Shown: positions 17,479-25,908 of the stretch, in pieces
How the letters are laid out: every line of letters starts with the position of its first letter
Position numbering within the stretch: position 1 is the first letter of the stretch
Source of the DNA: Acidobacteriaceae bacterium
GTDB lineage: Bacteria; Acidobacteriota; Terriglobia; Terriglobales; Acidobacteriaceae
DNA length: 64,000 bases
Direction of reading: 5' to 3'
NCBI GenBank assembly: GCA_025462885.1
Contig: JAOAPN010000012.1
Span: 1 to 64,000, forward strand
Position numbers and translations under genes: made by a program
The notes under the pieces: generated by a model
Databases searched by the model: none
Seen by the model: the letters and a program-made list of their open reading frames with translations, nothing else
What the model was told of the DNA's origin: nothing

Positions 17479-18621
17479 ATGAAGAAGCTTTTCGCTGCTG
17501 GGATGCTTTTATGGGTGCAGATGGGGTATTCGCCTTTAATGGGGCAGACTCCTGCGGCACCGGGCGAGGCCGCTGCTCCGGCTGCGGGTCAGGATTCGCA
17601 GGTCACGACGTTAACCTCACGGACGACGCTGGTACTGGTCCCGACCATGGTGACGACCAAGGGTGGCGAGCCGGTGTTTACGCTGCAGGCTAAAGATTTC
17701 CTTGTGACCGATGATGGAATCGAGCAGGCCGTCACCCTGGAAGAAGATACGGGCGGCGAGCCGCTGGCATTGGTGATCGTCGTCGAGACAGGTAGCTCGG
17801 GCGCACAGCAGTTGAACAAGTATCGCGGGATCGGGACGATGCTGGACTCCGTCGTGGGTGGGGTTCCACACAAGGTGGCGGTGGTGGAGTTCGACAGCTA
17901 CGCGGGAGTTTCGCAAAGCTTTACCTCCGACCTGGAGAAGGTGAATGCGGCGTTTCAGAAGATGCCCGAAGGCGATGCGGGCGGCGCGATCTTCGATGCA
18001 GTGGGCCTGGCAGTGGAGATGCTGAAGACCCAGCCGCCAACCTATCGCAGGGCGATCCTGCTGATTACGGAGACGAACGATCATGGCAGCAAGCTGAAGG
18101 TAGCCGATGCAGTTCGTGCGATCAGCGATACCAATACGGCGATCTACAGCATGGGCTTCTCCAGCACGCGCGTGCAGGAGCGGCATGAGACGGAGGAACT
18201 CCTCGGAAGCAGCGAACCGGGGCCGCCGGGCGGATGCATGGCGAAGGATCCGAATGAAGATCCGGCGGCGCATAAGAATGTGGCGGTGAAAGGGTATGAC
18301 TGCCTGAGCCTGCTGGCTCCTCCGCTGCGGCTGGCAAAGATGGCGGCGATCGCGGTGAGGAACGCGTTGCGACAGAATGTCCCGGAGACGGTAGCGAAGG
18401 TGAGCGGGGGCGAGTACTTCAAGTTCAGCGACGAGAAGGGGCTGCAGCGAGATCTGCAACGGCTTTCGAATCACATTTCGAACCGGTATATCTTGAGCTT
18501 CCATCCGCAGGCACCGCACGTCGGGTTTCATACGATTGGGGTGACGCTGCGGGAGTACAAGGGCGTGAAGCTTGAGACGAGGAACGGATACTGGGTGGAT
18601 GGAGATGCGACCGCACCGTAA
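17479..18621 (+). CDS. Secreted VWFA-related protein of the acidobacterial TIGR03436 type
   Basis: The ATG at 17479 starts a clear signal peptide (MKKLFAAGMLLWVQMGYS). The mature part (about 360 residues) shows the family pattern: VLVPTMVTTKGGEPVFTLQAKDF, then DDGIEQAV, then a von Willebrand A fold beginning LALVIVVETGSSG, in place of the usual DxSxS MIDAS start. This suggests a weakened metal site. The C-terminal part has the RYILSFHPQAPHVGFHTI segment characteristic of these proteins. They are abundant in acidobacteria and their role is unknown. Its stop lies one base from that of the convergent ligase gene. Confidence 0.85.
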   Translation: MKKLFAAGMLLWVQMGYSPLMGQTPAAPGEAAAPAAGQDSQVTTLTSRTTLVLVPTMVTTKGGEPVFTLQAKDFLVTDDGIEQAVTLEEDTGGEPLALVIVVETGSSGAQQLNKYRGIGTMLDSVVGGVPHKVAVVEFDSYAGVSQSFTSDLEKVNAAFQKMPEGDAGGAIFDAVGLAVEMLKTQPPTYRRAILLITETNDHGSKLKVADAVRAISDTNTAIYSMGFSSTRVQERHETEELLGSSEPGPPGGCMAKDPNEDPAAHKNVAVKGYDCLSLLAPPLRLAKMAAIAVRNALRQNVPETVAKVSGGEYFKFSDEKGLQRDLQRLSNHISNRYILSFHPQAPHVGFHTIGVTLREYKGVKLETRNGYWVDGDATAP

Positions 18622-18622
18622 T

Positions 18623-19726
18623 TTACAGGCCTGCTTTAGTTTCAGCGGCCATGTAGTCGACTACGGCTTTCAGGTCGCCGGTTTCGCGGAAGACTTTGAG
18701 TTGGCGGTCGGCTCCTGAGCCTCGTTCCAGCATGGTGTGGATGTAGGCGATCTCGTTCTGGCTGCCTAGCTCTTCGACTGCGTCTTTAACGAAGTCCAGA
18801 TACTCGAGGATGAGGTCGCGTGCCGGGACTTCGGTCTGCTTGCCGAAGTCGATCATCTTGCCGTCGAGACCGTAGCGGACGGCGCGGAATTTATTCTCCA
18901 TCAGCAGGGCGCGACCGTACTGGCGAAAGTCCTGGTTGCTGGAGTGCAGATGCCATAGCTTACAGGCGGTGGCCTGTATAAGGGCGGCGATGGCGATGCT
19001 CTCAGGCGCGCTGAGCGGGATGTCGCAGATGCGGACTTCGACGGTGCTGAAGTAGGGATGGGGGCGGACGTCCCACCAGATCTTCTTGGCGTCGTCGATG
19101 CAATTCGTTTTGATGAGCAGCTTCACATACTGCTCGAACTCTGAGTAGCTGGAGAAGGTATCGGGCAGGTTGGTGCGGGGAAAGTTCTCGAAGACCTTGG
19201 CGCGATAGCTCTTGTATCCGGTCTCCATACCCAGCCAGAAGGGCGAGTTGGTGGAGAGCGCGAGGATGTGCGGCAGGAAGTAGCGGATCGAATTCATGAT
19301 GCGAATGGCCGCTTCCCTGTCCTCGATACCGACGTGAACGTGGAGACCGAAGATGAGGTTAGAACGAGCCACCAGTTGAAGGTCTTCCACCACCTGCACA
19401 TAGCGAGGATCCGGATAGATCTCCTGGACGCGCCAATCAGCGAAGGGGTGGGTGGCTCCGGCGACGAGCACGAGTCCATGCTCTTCTGCGAGACGGATCA
19501 TGTTGCGGCGGAGATCGTAGAGGTCCTCGCGAGCCTCCTGGATGTTCTGGCAGATGCGGGTGCCGACCTCGATGACGGACTGATGCATCTCGGCTTTGAC
19601 GCGCTCTTCGAGGCGGAGCTTTCCCTGAGCAAGCATCTCGGTCGCGATATGCGAGCGGAGATCGCGAGTCTGCGGGTCGATGGTCTGGTACTCCTCTTCG
19701 ATCCCTAGAGTGAAGGTGGGGCGCAT
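18623..19726 (-). CDS. GCS2/YbdK-family carboxylate-amine ligase
   Basis: From the ATG at 19726 the protein is 367 residues and begins with the family signature TLGIEEEYQTIDP (metal-binding Glu residues). LHVHVGIEDREAAI carries the HVHVG motif, and VEVRICDIPLSAPE the C-terminal one. The fold is that of glutamate-cysteine ligase type 2; members form an amide between a carboxylate and an amine with ATP, but YbdK-like proteins often have only weak glutamate-cysteine activity. It sits 82 bases downstream of an ATP-grasp gene on the same strand, in a cluster with two alpha/beta hydrolases, suggesting a joint pathway building an amide-bonded product. Confidence 0.88.
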   Translation of the reverse strand: MRPTFTLGIEEEYQTIDPQTRDLRSHIATEMLAQGKLRLEERVKAEMHQSVIEVGTRICQNIQEAREDLYDLRRNMIRLAEEHGLVLVAGATHPFADWRVQEIYPDPRYVQVVEDLQLVARSNLIFGLHVHVGIEDREAAIRIMNSIRYFLPHILALSTNSPFWLGMETGYKSYRAKVFENFPRTNLPDTFSSYSEFEQYVKLLIKTNCIDDAKKIWWDVRPHPYFSTVEVRICDIPLSAPESIAIAALIQATACKLWHLHSSNQDFRQYGRALLMENKFRAVRYGLDGKMIDFGKQTEVPARDLILEYLDFVKDAVEELGSQNEIAYIHTMLERGSGADRQLKVFRETGDLKAVVDYMAAETKAGL

Positions 19727-19808
19727 TTTTTTGCCTCTGCGGAAGTGTAAAGGCGGAATGAGAGTTTGATCGATACAACGCGAACGAAGGTATTGGGTTG
19801 GTATCAGT

Positions 19809-20891
19809 TCAGGCTTTGGGTTTCGAAGGCCTGGTCGCAGAAGCCTTCTTCGCGGCAACATTTTTTACGGCTGGGGCGGGCTTCGCGGGTTTTGTTGCGG
19901 CGGAAGTTTTTCTCTCGGTCTTTTCGTGGGCAGGGGTCCGCGTATCTGGCTTAGGTAAAGAATTCCCTCCAGCGAGAAGGGCGGCCCAACGCAGTTCGGG
20001 AGTGACTGGATTCTGAGCCTTGTGGACAGCGAGGTTCGCCACCGCGTCCACGATCCATCTAAAATTGGCTTCGCCTACGGAGTGGAGGTCCGCGTCTGGG
20101 GCGGGGTTCATGAAATCGATGGCGTAGGGGATGCCATCTTCCACCGCGAACTCTACCGTGTTGAGGTCATACCCGAGAGCGCGGCAGAGAGTCAGGGCGT
20201 CTTTCTCTACACGCTTGAGGAGCTTTTTGTCATAGGCGGGTGGGTCAAGGACATAGCGTTCGGCATGGGGACGGCGCGGATCGTAGGGCATGATATGCAC
20301 CTTCTCCTGGCCGATGACGTAGCAGCGGAAATACTCCTTGAAGTTGACCGCGGTCTGGAGAGTCATGCAGAGATCGCGGGTCTGATCGTAGTCGGCGAAG
20401 AACTCTTCGCGGTTGTGGACGTGGAAGACGTCGCGCCAGCCGCCGCCATCGTGGGGTTTCAGGAAGGCGGGAAATTTTACGTATTCGAAGATAGAGTCCC
20501 AGTCGAGCGGATACTCCAGATTGCGGAGGGACTTTTCGCCGATCTGCGGAGGGTACTGCTTGTGCGGGAGCAGCACCGTGCGGGGCACGGCGATGCCAAG
20601 TTTCGAGGCTAAGGCGTAGTTGAAGAACTTGTCGTCGGCGGACCACCAGAAGGGATTGTTGATGATCTGGGTGCCGGTGAGCGCCGCGTTCTTGAGGTAG
20701 GCCCGGTAGAAAGGCATGTCATGGGAGATGCGGTCCACGATCACGTCGTAGCCGCATGGTTCTGCCATGGTGACACCGCCGAGGTGGACGAATTCAGCAC
20801 GGATGCCTTCGATTTCCATGGAGTTGATCTTGTCTACGAAGGCGCTGGGGAAGGTGTTCTCCATGCCGAAGAGGATTCCGATTTTCTTCAT
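19809..20891 (-). CDS. ATP-grasp ligase with Lys/Ala/Pro-rich tail
   Basis: The 360-residue protein has an N-terminal pre-ATP-grasp strand (KKIGILFGMENTFPSAF), an ATP-grasp core with the nucleotide-binding FPAFLKPHDGGGWRDVF loop (Lys), LYVIGQEK-like strand (CYVIGQEKVHIMPY) and the metal-binding DFMNPAPDADL segment. ATP-grasp enzymes activate a carboxylate as acyl phosphate and join it to an amine. The last about 55 residues are a low-complexity basic tail (repeated KPAKPAP-like and KKASA runs), probably disordered and possibly nucleic-acid or surface binding. The ATG at 20891 has AAGGAG upstream. It is the middle gene of the minus-strand ligase cluster. Confidence 0.85.
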   Translation of the reverse strand: MKKIGILFGMENTFPSAFVDKINSMEIEGIRAEFVHLGGVTMAEPCGYDVIVDRISHDMPFYRAYLKNAALTGTQIINNPFWWSADDKFFNYALASKLGIAVPRTVLLPHKQYPPQIGEKSLRNLEYPLDWDSIFEYVKFPAFLKPHDGGGWRDVFHVHNREEFFADYDQTRDLCMTLQTAVNFKEYFRCYVIGQEKVHIMPYDPRRPHAERYVLDPPAYDKKLLKRVEKDALTLCRALGYDLNTVEFAVEDGIPYAIDFMNPAPDADLHSVGEANFRWIVDAVANLAVHKAQNPVTPELRWAALLAGGNSLPKPDTRTPAHEKTERKTSAATKPAKPAPAVKNVAAKKASATRPSKPKA

Positions 20892-20919
20892 TGAATGACT
20901 CCTTGATGCTCCAGGCGCT

Positions 20920-20941
20920 GCGCCGGGCTGAAGCCCTGCGC
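20920..20941. repeat. Intergenic REP-like palindrome upstream of the ATP-grasp gene
   Basis: Arms GCGCCGGGCT (20920-20929) and AGCCCTGCGC (20932-20941) pair with a single C/T mismatch around a GA loop. It lies 29 bases before the ATP-grasp start, so it would be in that gene's leader. Its GCT-RA-AGC core matches that of the palindrome at 47390-47407, which suggests a dispersed small repeat family rather than a gene-specific regulator. Confidence 0.6.
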
Positions 20942-21015
20942 GGATATCCCATAGTCTGCGGACAGGCAGTCCCGCCGGTTGGAACTTGCGTTTCGATCGG
21001 AGTTTCTACTTGCTT

Positions 21016-21726
21016 CTAAACGTAGACGGAGAAGATCTTTTGCCACCACGGCCAGTCATGACCCGCATTGTCGCCCCAGACGTCGAGACGGACGGGGATG
21101 GATTTTTCGCGCAGGACACGAGCGAGCTGCTCGTTTGCGTCCCAGCACTGGTCATGCACGCCGGTCGCAAGAATGTAGATATTGTGGCGGAGCTTGTCGA
21201 GAAGGTCGTCGTTCGTAAGGTTGGAAAGATAGTGCAGGGGGAGGTTGAAGTAGCAGTCGTCGTCGTAGTGATCTCCCAGGAAGTTGACCAGGTCGAAGGC
21301 TCCGCTGATGGAAAGCATGGCTTTGAAGATATCCGGGTGGCGGAAGGAGATATTGGCGGCGTGATATCCGCCGAAGCTACATCCAATGGCCGAGATCTGG
21401 GGGTTATGGTTCTGGGCGCGGAGGAGAGGCAGAACCTCGTCCATGACGTACTTTTCGTACTGCATGTGACGGGCGATGCGCCAGCGAGGTGGAACAGCGC
21501 GGTTATACCAACTCTCGGCGTCGACGGAATCCACGCAGATAAGCTGGAGATGGCCGTGCTCGATCTTCTCGCGGACTGCGTGGACCATGCCGCGATCTTC
21601 GAACTCGAAGAAGCGGCCGCAGGAGGTCGGAAAGACGATGGCGGGAAGGCCTGCATGTCCGAAGACAAGCAGTTCCATATCGCGGCCAAGAGACGGGGAG
21701 AACCACTTGTGGTATTCGCGTTTCAC
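21016..21726 (-). CDS. Esterase-like alpha/beta hydrolase (COG4947-like)
   Basis: The true start is the GTG at 21726, with GAGGG eight bases upstream; the open frame continues for 93 unrelated codons. The 236-residue protein begins YHKWFSPSLGRDMELLVFG and has the nucleophile elbow GCSFGGYHA (Ser), an acidic residue region near DHYDDD, and a terminal NAGHDWPWW with the catalytic His. No export signal is seen. It is the first gene of the minus-strand set esterase, ATP-grasp, GCS2 ligase, and is divergent from a second hydrolase 86 bases away. Its substrate may be the ester or amide product of the neighbouring ligases. Confidence 0.82.
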   Translation of the reverse strand: MKREYHKWFSPSLGRDMELLVFGHAGLPAIVFPTSCGRFFEFEDRGMVHAVREKIEHGHLQLICVDSVDAESWYNRAVPPRWRIARHMQYEKYVMDEVLPLLRAQNHNPQISAIGCSFGGYHAANISFRHPDIFKAMLSISGAFDLVNFLGDHYDDDCYFNLPLHYLSNLTNDDLLDKLRHNIYILATGVHDQCWDANEQLARVLREKSIPVRLDVWGDNAGHDWPWWQKIFSVYV

Positions 21727-21812
21727 GCTATGCCCTCTGCTAGTCTGATGCCATGTTAGCTTACGTCGTCGCGCGCTTTGCTTTGGGATTTGGGAATTGA
21801 GGCAGTGAATCA

Positions 21813-22682
21813 ATGAAGCTGGAAGCAAGTGCGGCGAACGATGACGACGGAATGCGCGTGACACGGATCCGGGCTGCTTCGGAAGAGTTGGCGGACAATC
21901 CCCGGTATGCGGTGTATGAGTTTCGGTCGGCGATTCTGCCCAGCGTGCGGGACGTGATGGTATATCTGCCACCGCAATATTTTTCCGAATCCGAATCCGA
22001 TGCACAGCGACGCTTCCCTGTCCTGTATCTGCATGACGGGCAGAATTTATTCGATGGGCTGACTTCTTACGTTCCGGGGCGGACGTGGCGAGCGGATACG
22101 ACGGCGGATGAATTGGCTATCGCGAACATGATGGAACCCGTGATCCTGGTGGGGATCGCGAATACCGGGCTGCGGAGGATGGCGGAGTACACGCCAACAC
22201 GAGACTTCAAGATGGGCGGGGGCGAAGGGCAGAGTTATGGGAGGCTCTTGATCGAAGAGCTGAAGCCCTTTATCGATGGGGCCTATCGAACGAAGACCGG
22301 CCCCGGGGATACGGGGTTGGGCGGATCGTCTCTGGGGGGGCTGATCTCGCTCTCTCTTGGGCTGGAGCATCCGGAGGTCTTCGGGAAGCTGGCCATAATG
22401 TCGCCATCGCTCTGGTGGGGGCATCGGAGCATCCTCCAGTTTGTGCATGGGGTGAACCCGAGGCCGGATCTCAAGATCTGGCTGGACATGGGAACAGCGG
22501 AGGGTGCCCGGCATCTGCGGGACGCGGATATTTTGTACAAGATGCTGGTACGGTTGGGATGGGGGCCGGAGAAGGATCTTCGCTATGTCACGGCGGAGGG
22601 GGCCGTGCATGACGAGAATGCGTGGGCGGACAGGTTGGGAGAGGCCCTGAAGTTCCTGTTTCCGGTAAAAAGCGGGGTTTGA
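21813..22682 (+). CDS. Putative esterase-family alpha/beta hydrolase (enterochelin esterase-like)
   Basis: This 289-residue protein matches the putative-esterase (esterase D/enterochelin esterase-like) pattern: VMVYLPPQYF, LYLHDGQNLFDG, the GLGGSSLGGLISL nucleophile elbow, an Asp region (LKIWLDMGTAEG) and a C-terminal GAVHDENAWADRL with the catalytic His. No signal peptide is visible. It diverges from the minus-strand esterase-ligase set, sharing an 86-base promoter region, and is therefore a probable functional partner. Confidence 0.85.
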   Translation: MKLEASAANDDDGMRVTRIRAASEELADNPRYAVYEFRSAILPSVRDVMVYLPPQYFSESESDAQRRFPVLYLHDGQNLFDGLTSYVPGRTWRADTTADELAIANMMEPVILVGIANTGLRRMAEYTPTRDFKMGGGEGQSYGRLLIEELKPFIDGAYRTKTGPGDTGLGGSSLGGLISLSLGLEHPEVFGKLAIMSPSLWWGHRSILQFVHGVNPRPDLKIWLDMGTAEGARHLRDADILYKMLVRLGWGPEKDLRYVTAEGAVHDENAWADRLGEALKFLFPVKSGV

Positions 22683-22848
22683 ACCGATAGATTGATTGCG
22701 GAAAACGTGGATTTCCGCGATACTTAGATGTTGGGTGATTCCGGTCTGCGGCCTGCCTTCTTGAGGGTTTGGGGTGTGGAGCGAAGTCGGTTGCAGGCTG
22801 AGTCGATGTATTTCGCCCGATTAAAACATGTTCTGAAAGGCATTCCCA

Positions 22849-23115
22849 GTGTTGATGATCCGTTTAGCGCGCGTTGGCGCGCGTAAGCAGCCCCACTACC
22901 GCATCGTTGTAATCGAGAAGGACCGCGCCCGTAATGGCCGCTCGGTTGAAGTTGTCGGCACGTACAATCCCCGCACCAACCCCGCGACTGTCGAATTGAA
23001 GCGCGACCGTATTGACTACTGGACCGGCAACGGAGCCCAGCTTTCGGATCGCGTCGGCAAATTGATAGCAGCGGCTCCCGCTGCTCCTGCTGCCGAAGTC
23101 ACAGCTGCAGCCTAA
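22849..23115 (+). CDS. rpsP: Ribosomal protein S16
   Basis: The 88-residue protein has the S16 body MIRLARVGARKQPHYRIVV, RNGRSVEVVGTYNPRT and an Ala-rich tail. The start GTG-TTG-ATG gives three choices; AAAGG at 22836-22840 is best spaced for the GTG at 22849, but ATG at 22855 is also possible. It heads the conserved rpsP-khpA-rimM-trmD-rplS order found in many bacteria, binding 16S rRNA during 30S assembly. Confidence 0.95.
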   Translation: MLMIRLARVGARKQPHYRIVVIEKDRARNGRSVEVVGTYNPRTNPATVELKRDRIDYWTGNGAQLSDRVGKLIAAAPAAPAAEVTAAA

Positions 23116-23130
23116 AGTTACCTATCGTAC

Positions 23131-23165
23131 AAACTTTGGGAACCGATTCCTGGTTCCCAAAGTTT
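23131..23165 (+). terminator. Hairpin after rpsP
   Basis: A perfect 14-bp stem (23131-23144 with 23152-23165), arm AAACTTTGGGAACC, seven-base loop. It is followed by moderately T-rich sequence without a clean T-tract, so it may act as a partial terminator or mRNA-stabilising element between rpsP and khpA. Confidence 0.65.
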
Positions 23166-23387
23166 AGTTATCTTATTGATTCTACTAGGTTTGCTTTCGA
23201 TTTGCTTTAGTACACTCCTGATATACCGACGCGATGCACTGATTTCGCGTCGAACGATGAGTGAGCTTTGAATTTTAAAATCACTCATTACTTTTGCTTC
23301 GCTCGCCTTGGTTTGCCCACAACTTATCCACTCGTGCCTTCACGGGTAAGCATCCGAGCGCAGCAAGTACATCAGGAGGAAATTGCA

Positions 23388-23690
23388 ATGACTGAAGTCG
23401 AAGCACCGGCAGCGGCCGACCCTCTTTCCAAGAGTATGGTCGACCTTGTAAAAGAGATAGCGTGCGCACTGGTAGACAGCCCCGACAGTGTTGAGGTCGT
23501 TGCGTTTGAAGACGGTGAAGGCACGTTGCTCCGGCTGCGGGTCGCCCCAACCGATGTAGGCAAAGTAATTGGCAAGCAGGGCCGAACGGCGCGCTCCATC
23601 CGAACCATTCTGAGCGCGGCAAGTATGAAGCAGAAGCACCGATTTGGATTGGATATTGTGGAAGATAGTCCGTCCCAGGCCACAGCCTAG
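23388..23690 (+). CDS. khpA: KH-domain RNA-binding protein KhpA
   Basis: The ATG at 23388 is preceded by AGGAGG, giving 100 residues. The KH fold is seen in LVKEIACALVDSPDSVEV, then RVAPTDVGKVIGKQGRTARSIRTIL, which contains the GxxG loop (GKQG). KhpA works with KhpB in RNA binding, and its place between rpsP and rimM is the conserved one in many phyla. Confidence 0.93.
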   Translation: MTEVEAPAAADPLSKSMVDLVKEIACALVDSPDSVEVVAFEDGEGTLLRLRVAPTDVGKVIGKQGRTARSIRTILSAASMKQKHRFGLDIVEDSPSQATA

Positions 23691-23715
23691 CCTTCTCTAA
23701 AATTCAGCACTACAA

Positions 23716-23747
23716 GACACCTCTAGGCGAGTCTCGCTGGAGGTGTC
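23716..23747 (+). terminator. Hairpin between khpA and rimM
   Basis: GACACCTC (23716-23723) pairs with GAGGTGTC (23740-23747), with an inner GCGA/TCGC stem. There is no T-tract, and it ends 12 bases before the rimM start, so it may influence rimM translation as well as transcription. Confidence 0.5.
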
Positions 23748-23759
23748 ATTCTGTATGAG

Positions 23760-24344
23760 ATGAAAGACGATTCGAAGTGGGTAGTTTTAGCAGAGTTGTT
23801 GCGGCCTCAGGGACGCAAAGGTGAGTTGCTGGCGGAGTTGTATACGGACTTTCCGGAGCGCTTCAAGCACAACAGGCGGGTGTACCTGGCCAAAGCTGAT
23901 TTCGATGGCACGCCGGAACAGGCGCGTGAAGCCGAGGTGACTTCGTACTGGTTGCCGCTGGGGAAGAACCAGGGGCGCGTCGTGTTGCAGTTTGTGGGAA
24001 TCGACAGCATCACGGCAGCCGAGGGGATTGCTGGCCTGGAAGTCATCGTGCCTCGCGAGGAGCGACTGCTTCTTGAGGATGAATCCAACTACATCAGCGA
24101 TCTGATTGGGTGCATTGTGTACGACGGCGAAACTCCGGTCGGTTCGATTAACGACGTCCAGTTCACGACCTCCCCCGACGGTCTGAGGCGATTGGAAGAG
24201 ATTGCTCCTATGCTGGTGGTCTCTTCCGCGGACGGCGAGGAGTTACTGATTCCGTTTGCCAAGGACTTTCTGGTTACCATCGATGCCGCAGCGAAGCGGG
24301 TAGAGATGGCGTTGCCAGTTGGACTGTTGGACGTGAACCGCTGA
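23760..24344 (+). CDS. rimM: Ribosome maturation factor RimM
   Basis: The 194-residue protein starts with the RimM pattern (WVVLAELLRPQGRKGELLAELYTDFPERF) and contains the C-terminal PRC-barrel domain (YISDLIGCIVYDGETPVGSINDV...LLIPFAKDFLVTID). RimM assists 30S head maturation with S19. The gene lies in its usual place before trmD. Confidence 0.94.
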   Translation: MKDDSKWVVLAELLRPQGRKGELLAELYTDFPERFKHNRRVYLAKADFDGTPEQAREAEVTSYWLPLGKNQGRVVLQFVGIDSITAAEGIAGLEVIVPREERLLLEDESNYISDLIGCIVYDGETPVGSINDVQFTTSPDGLRRLEEIAPMLVVSSADGEELLIPFAKDFLVTIDAAAKRVEMALPVGLLDVNR

Positions 24345-24367
24345 GTCTGTAAGAGACTCAGTTTTTT
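24341..24367 (+). terminator. Intrinsic terminator overlapping the rimM stop
   Basis: Stem CTGAGTCT/AGACTCAG-like (8 bp, 24341-24348 with 24354-24361) followed at once by six T residues (24362-24367). It includes the rimM stop codon. By form it is the best intrinsic terminator within this operon, implying that trmD needs its own promoter or read-through. Confidence 0.75.
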
Positions 24368-24472
24368 CTAACCCTCTTCCCTGCTGCGATGCTCCATTTA
24401 TTCTTGGTGCACCGATTCTTACGGGACTGACACAACGAGTCTCCATCCATGTTTCCGGACCGATTAAATTTC

Positions 24473-25369
24473 ATGCGCTTCGATATTCTTACAATTTTTC
24501 CCGGGTTCTTCGATAGCCCGCTGGACTACGGCGTTCTGAAGCGTGCGCGCGTTGCAGGCCAGGTTGAAGTCGTTGCCCACGACCTCCGCAGCTTCACGCA
24601 TGATCGACACAAGACGGTGGATGATCGGCCATTCGGCGGCGGCGAAGGAATGGTGCTCAAGGCGGACCCGATCTTTGAGGCCTTCGAATCCCTGGGGATG
24701 GCGTCGAAGGCGGAGCGCGATACTACGCGAGAGACGGTGATTCTCCTGTCGGCGCAGGGACGGCGTTTCAGCCAGGCGGTTGCACATGAACTGGCGGGGA
24801 TGGAGCGAGTCGTGATCCTGTGCGGACGCTACGAGGGCGTCGATGAACGGGTGAACGAGATGCTCTGCGACCAGGAGATTTCGATTGGGGATTACGTGCT
24901 TTCGGGTGGAGAACTGGCGGCTGTGGTGATCGTCGACGCCGTGGTGCGGTTGCTGCCGGGAGTACTGGGAAATCCAGACTCAGCGCGGTTTGAGAGTTTC
25001 GGCGCAGATGAGGTCGCGGAAGAGCGGATGACGGCGGATGGGGTTCCACGCTCGACACACGGCTCCGGCGGGTTGCTGGACTATCCCCACTACACCCGGC
25101 CGGCGGAGTTTCGCGGGGTGCCAATTCCTGAGGCGCTGATGAGCGGAAACCACGAAATTATCAAGCAGTGGCGGCGGCGCATGTCGCTGGAGAAGACCTT
25201 GCGGAACCGCCCCGACCTTCTGGAAAAGGCGGTTCTGACGGCGGAGGATCAGCGGGTTCTGCGAAAGCTGCGAGTAAAACTGACGGACGAACAACGGGAT
25301 GCCGCAGAACATGATCTCGTGGGGGAATCAGCCTTGATGCGGGGTAAGGTTGGGTCAGGGACGGAATAG
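24473..25369 (+). CDS. trmD: tRNA (guanine-N1)-methyltransferase TrmD
   Basis: From [13 protein letters not shown] (ATG at 24473; another ATG lies at 24449) the protein is 298 residues. It has the knotted SPOUT features: [34 protein letters not shown] and a C-terminal domain containing [10 protein letters not shown]. It forms m1G37 in tRNAs reading CNN/GGN-type codons and prevents frameshifting. It is somewhat longer than E. coli TrmD (255) because of a C-terminal extension. Confidence 0.95.
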   Translation: MRFDILTIFPGFFDSPLDYGVLKRARVAGQVEVVAHDLRSFTHDRHKTVDDRPFGGGEGMVLKADPIFEAFESLGMASKAERDTTRETVILLSAQGRRFSQAVAHELAGMERVVILCGRYEGVDERVNEMLCDQEISIGDYVLSGGELAAVVIVDAVVRLLPGVLGNPDSARFESFGADEVAEERMTADGVPRSTHGSGGLLDYPHYTRPAEFRGVPIPEALMSGNHEIIKQWRRRMSLEKTLRNRPDLLEKAVLTAEDQRVLRKLRVKLTDEQRDAAEHDLVGESALMRGKVGSGTE

Positions 25370-25438
25370 GGCAAAAGTGGGATTTAGAGCGCGGAATCGT
25401 GTACACTAAGGATTCGAGTTCAGATTAGGAAAGTAGTC

Positions 25439-25795
25439 ATGTCAATCAATCCAATCATGCAGAAGTTGGCCGCGAAGTTCGAGCGGACCGATCTACCGCA
25501 GTTCGCACCTGGCGACACTGTTCGTGTTCAAGTCAAGATCAAAGAAGGCGAGAAAGAGCGTCTTCAGGCCTTCGAAGGCATGGTGATCGCGGCCCGCAAG
25601 GGCCCGCAGGGTACCTTCACCGTCCGCAAGATGAGCTTCGGCCAGGGAGTAGAGCGTATCTTCCCGTTCAATTCCAAGGTTGTCGATAAGGTTGAGAAGG
25701 TTCGTTCGTACGAAGTACGCCGTTCGAAGCTGTTCTACCTGCGCGGTCTGCGCGGCAAGGCTGCCCGTCTGCGCGAGGTCGAGCGCGCCAAGTAA
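25439..25795 (+). CDS. rplS: Ribosomal protein L19
   Basis: The 118-residue protein shows the L19 pattern: [48 protein letters not shown] and the basic [17 protein letters not shown] end. It lies at the 30S-50S interface. It closes the rpsP operon and is followed by a terminator. Confidence 0.97.
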   Translation: MSINPIMQKLAAKFERTDLPQFAPGDTVRVQVKIKEGEKERLQAFEGMVIAARKGPQGTFTVRKMSFGQGVERIFPFNSKVVDKVEKVRSYEVRRSKLFYLRGLRGKAARLREVERAK

Positions 25796-25819
25796 TCAGT
25801 TCCTCTCCATTAGCAGTGC

Positions 25820-25854
25820 AAAGCCACAACCTTACGGTTGTGGCTTTTGTTTTG
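25820..25854 (+). terminator. Intrinsic terminator after rplS
   Basis: A perfect 12-bp stem (25820-25831 with 25836-25847, arm AAAGCCACAACC) with a TTAC loop, followed by TGTTTT. A-residues before the stem and T-residues after it make it a likely bidirectional-looking rho-independent terminator. Confidence 0.8.
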
Positions 25855-25908
25855 AGTTGAGTGCAGCCACTATTCCATCGACGGCGATATAAACTTGGGG
25901 TCACAGGG

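Noticed and set aside
21727..22005. N-terminal extension of the esterase frame
   Set aside because: It overlaps the divergent hydrolase gene and is shadow sequence; the GTG at 21726 has a ribosome site.
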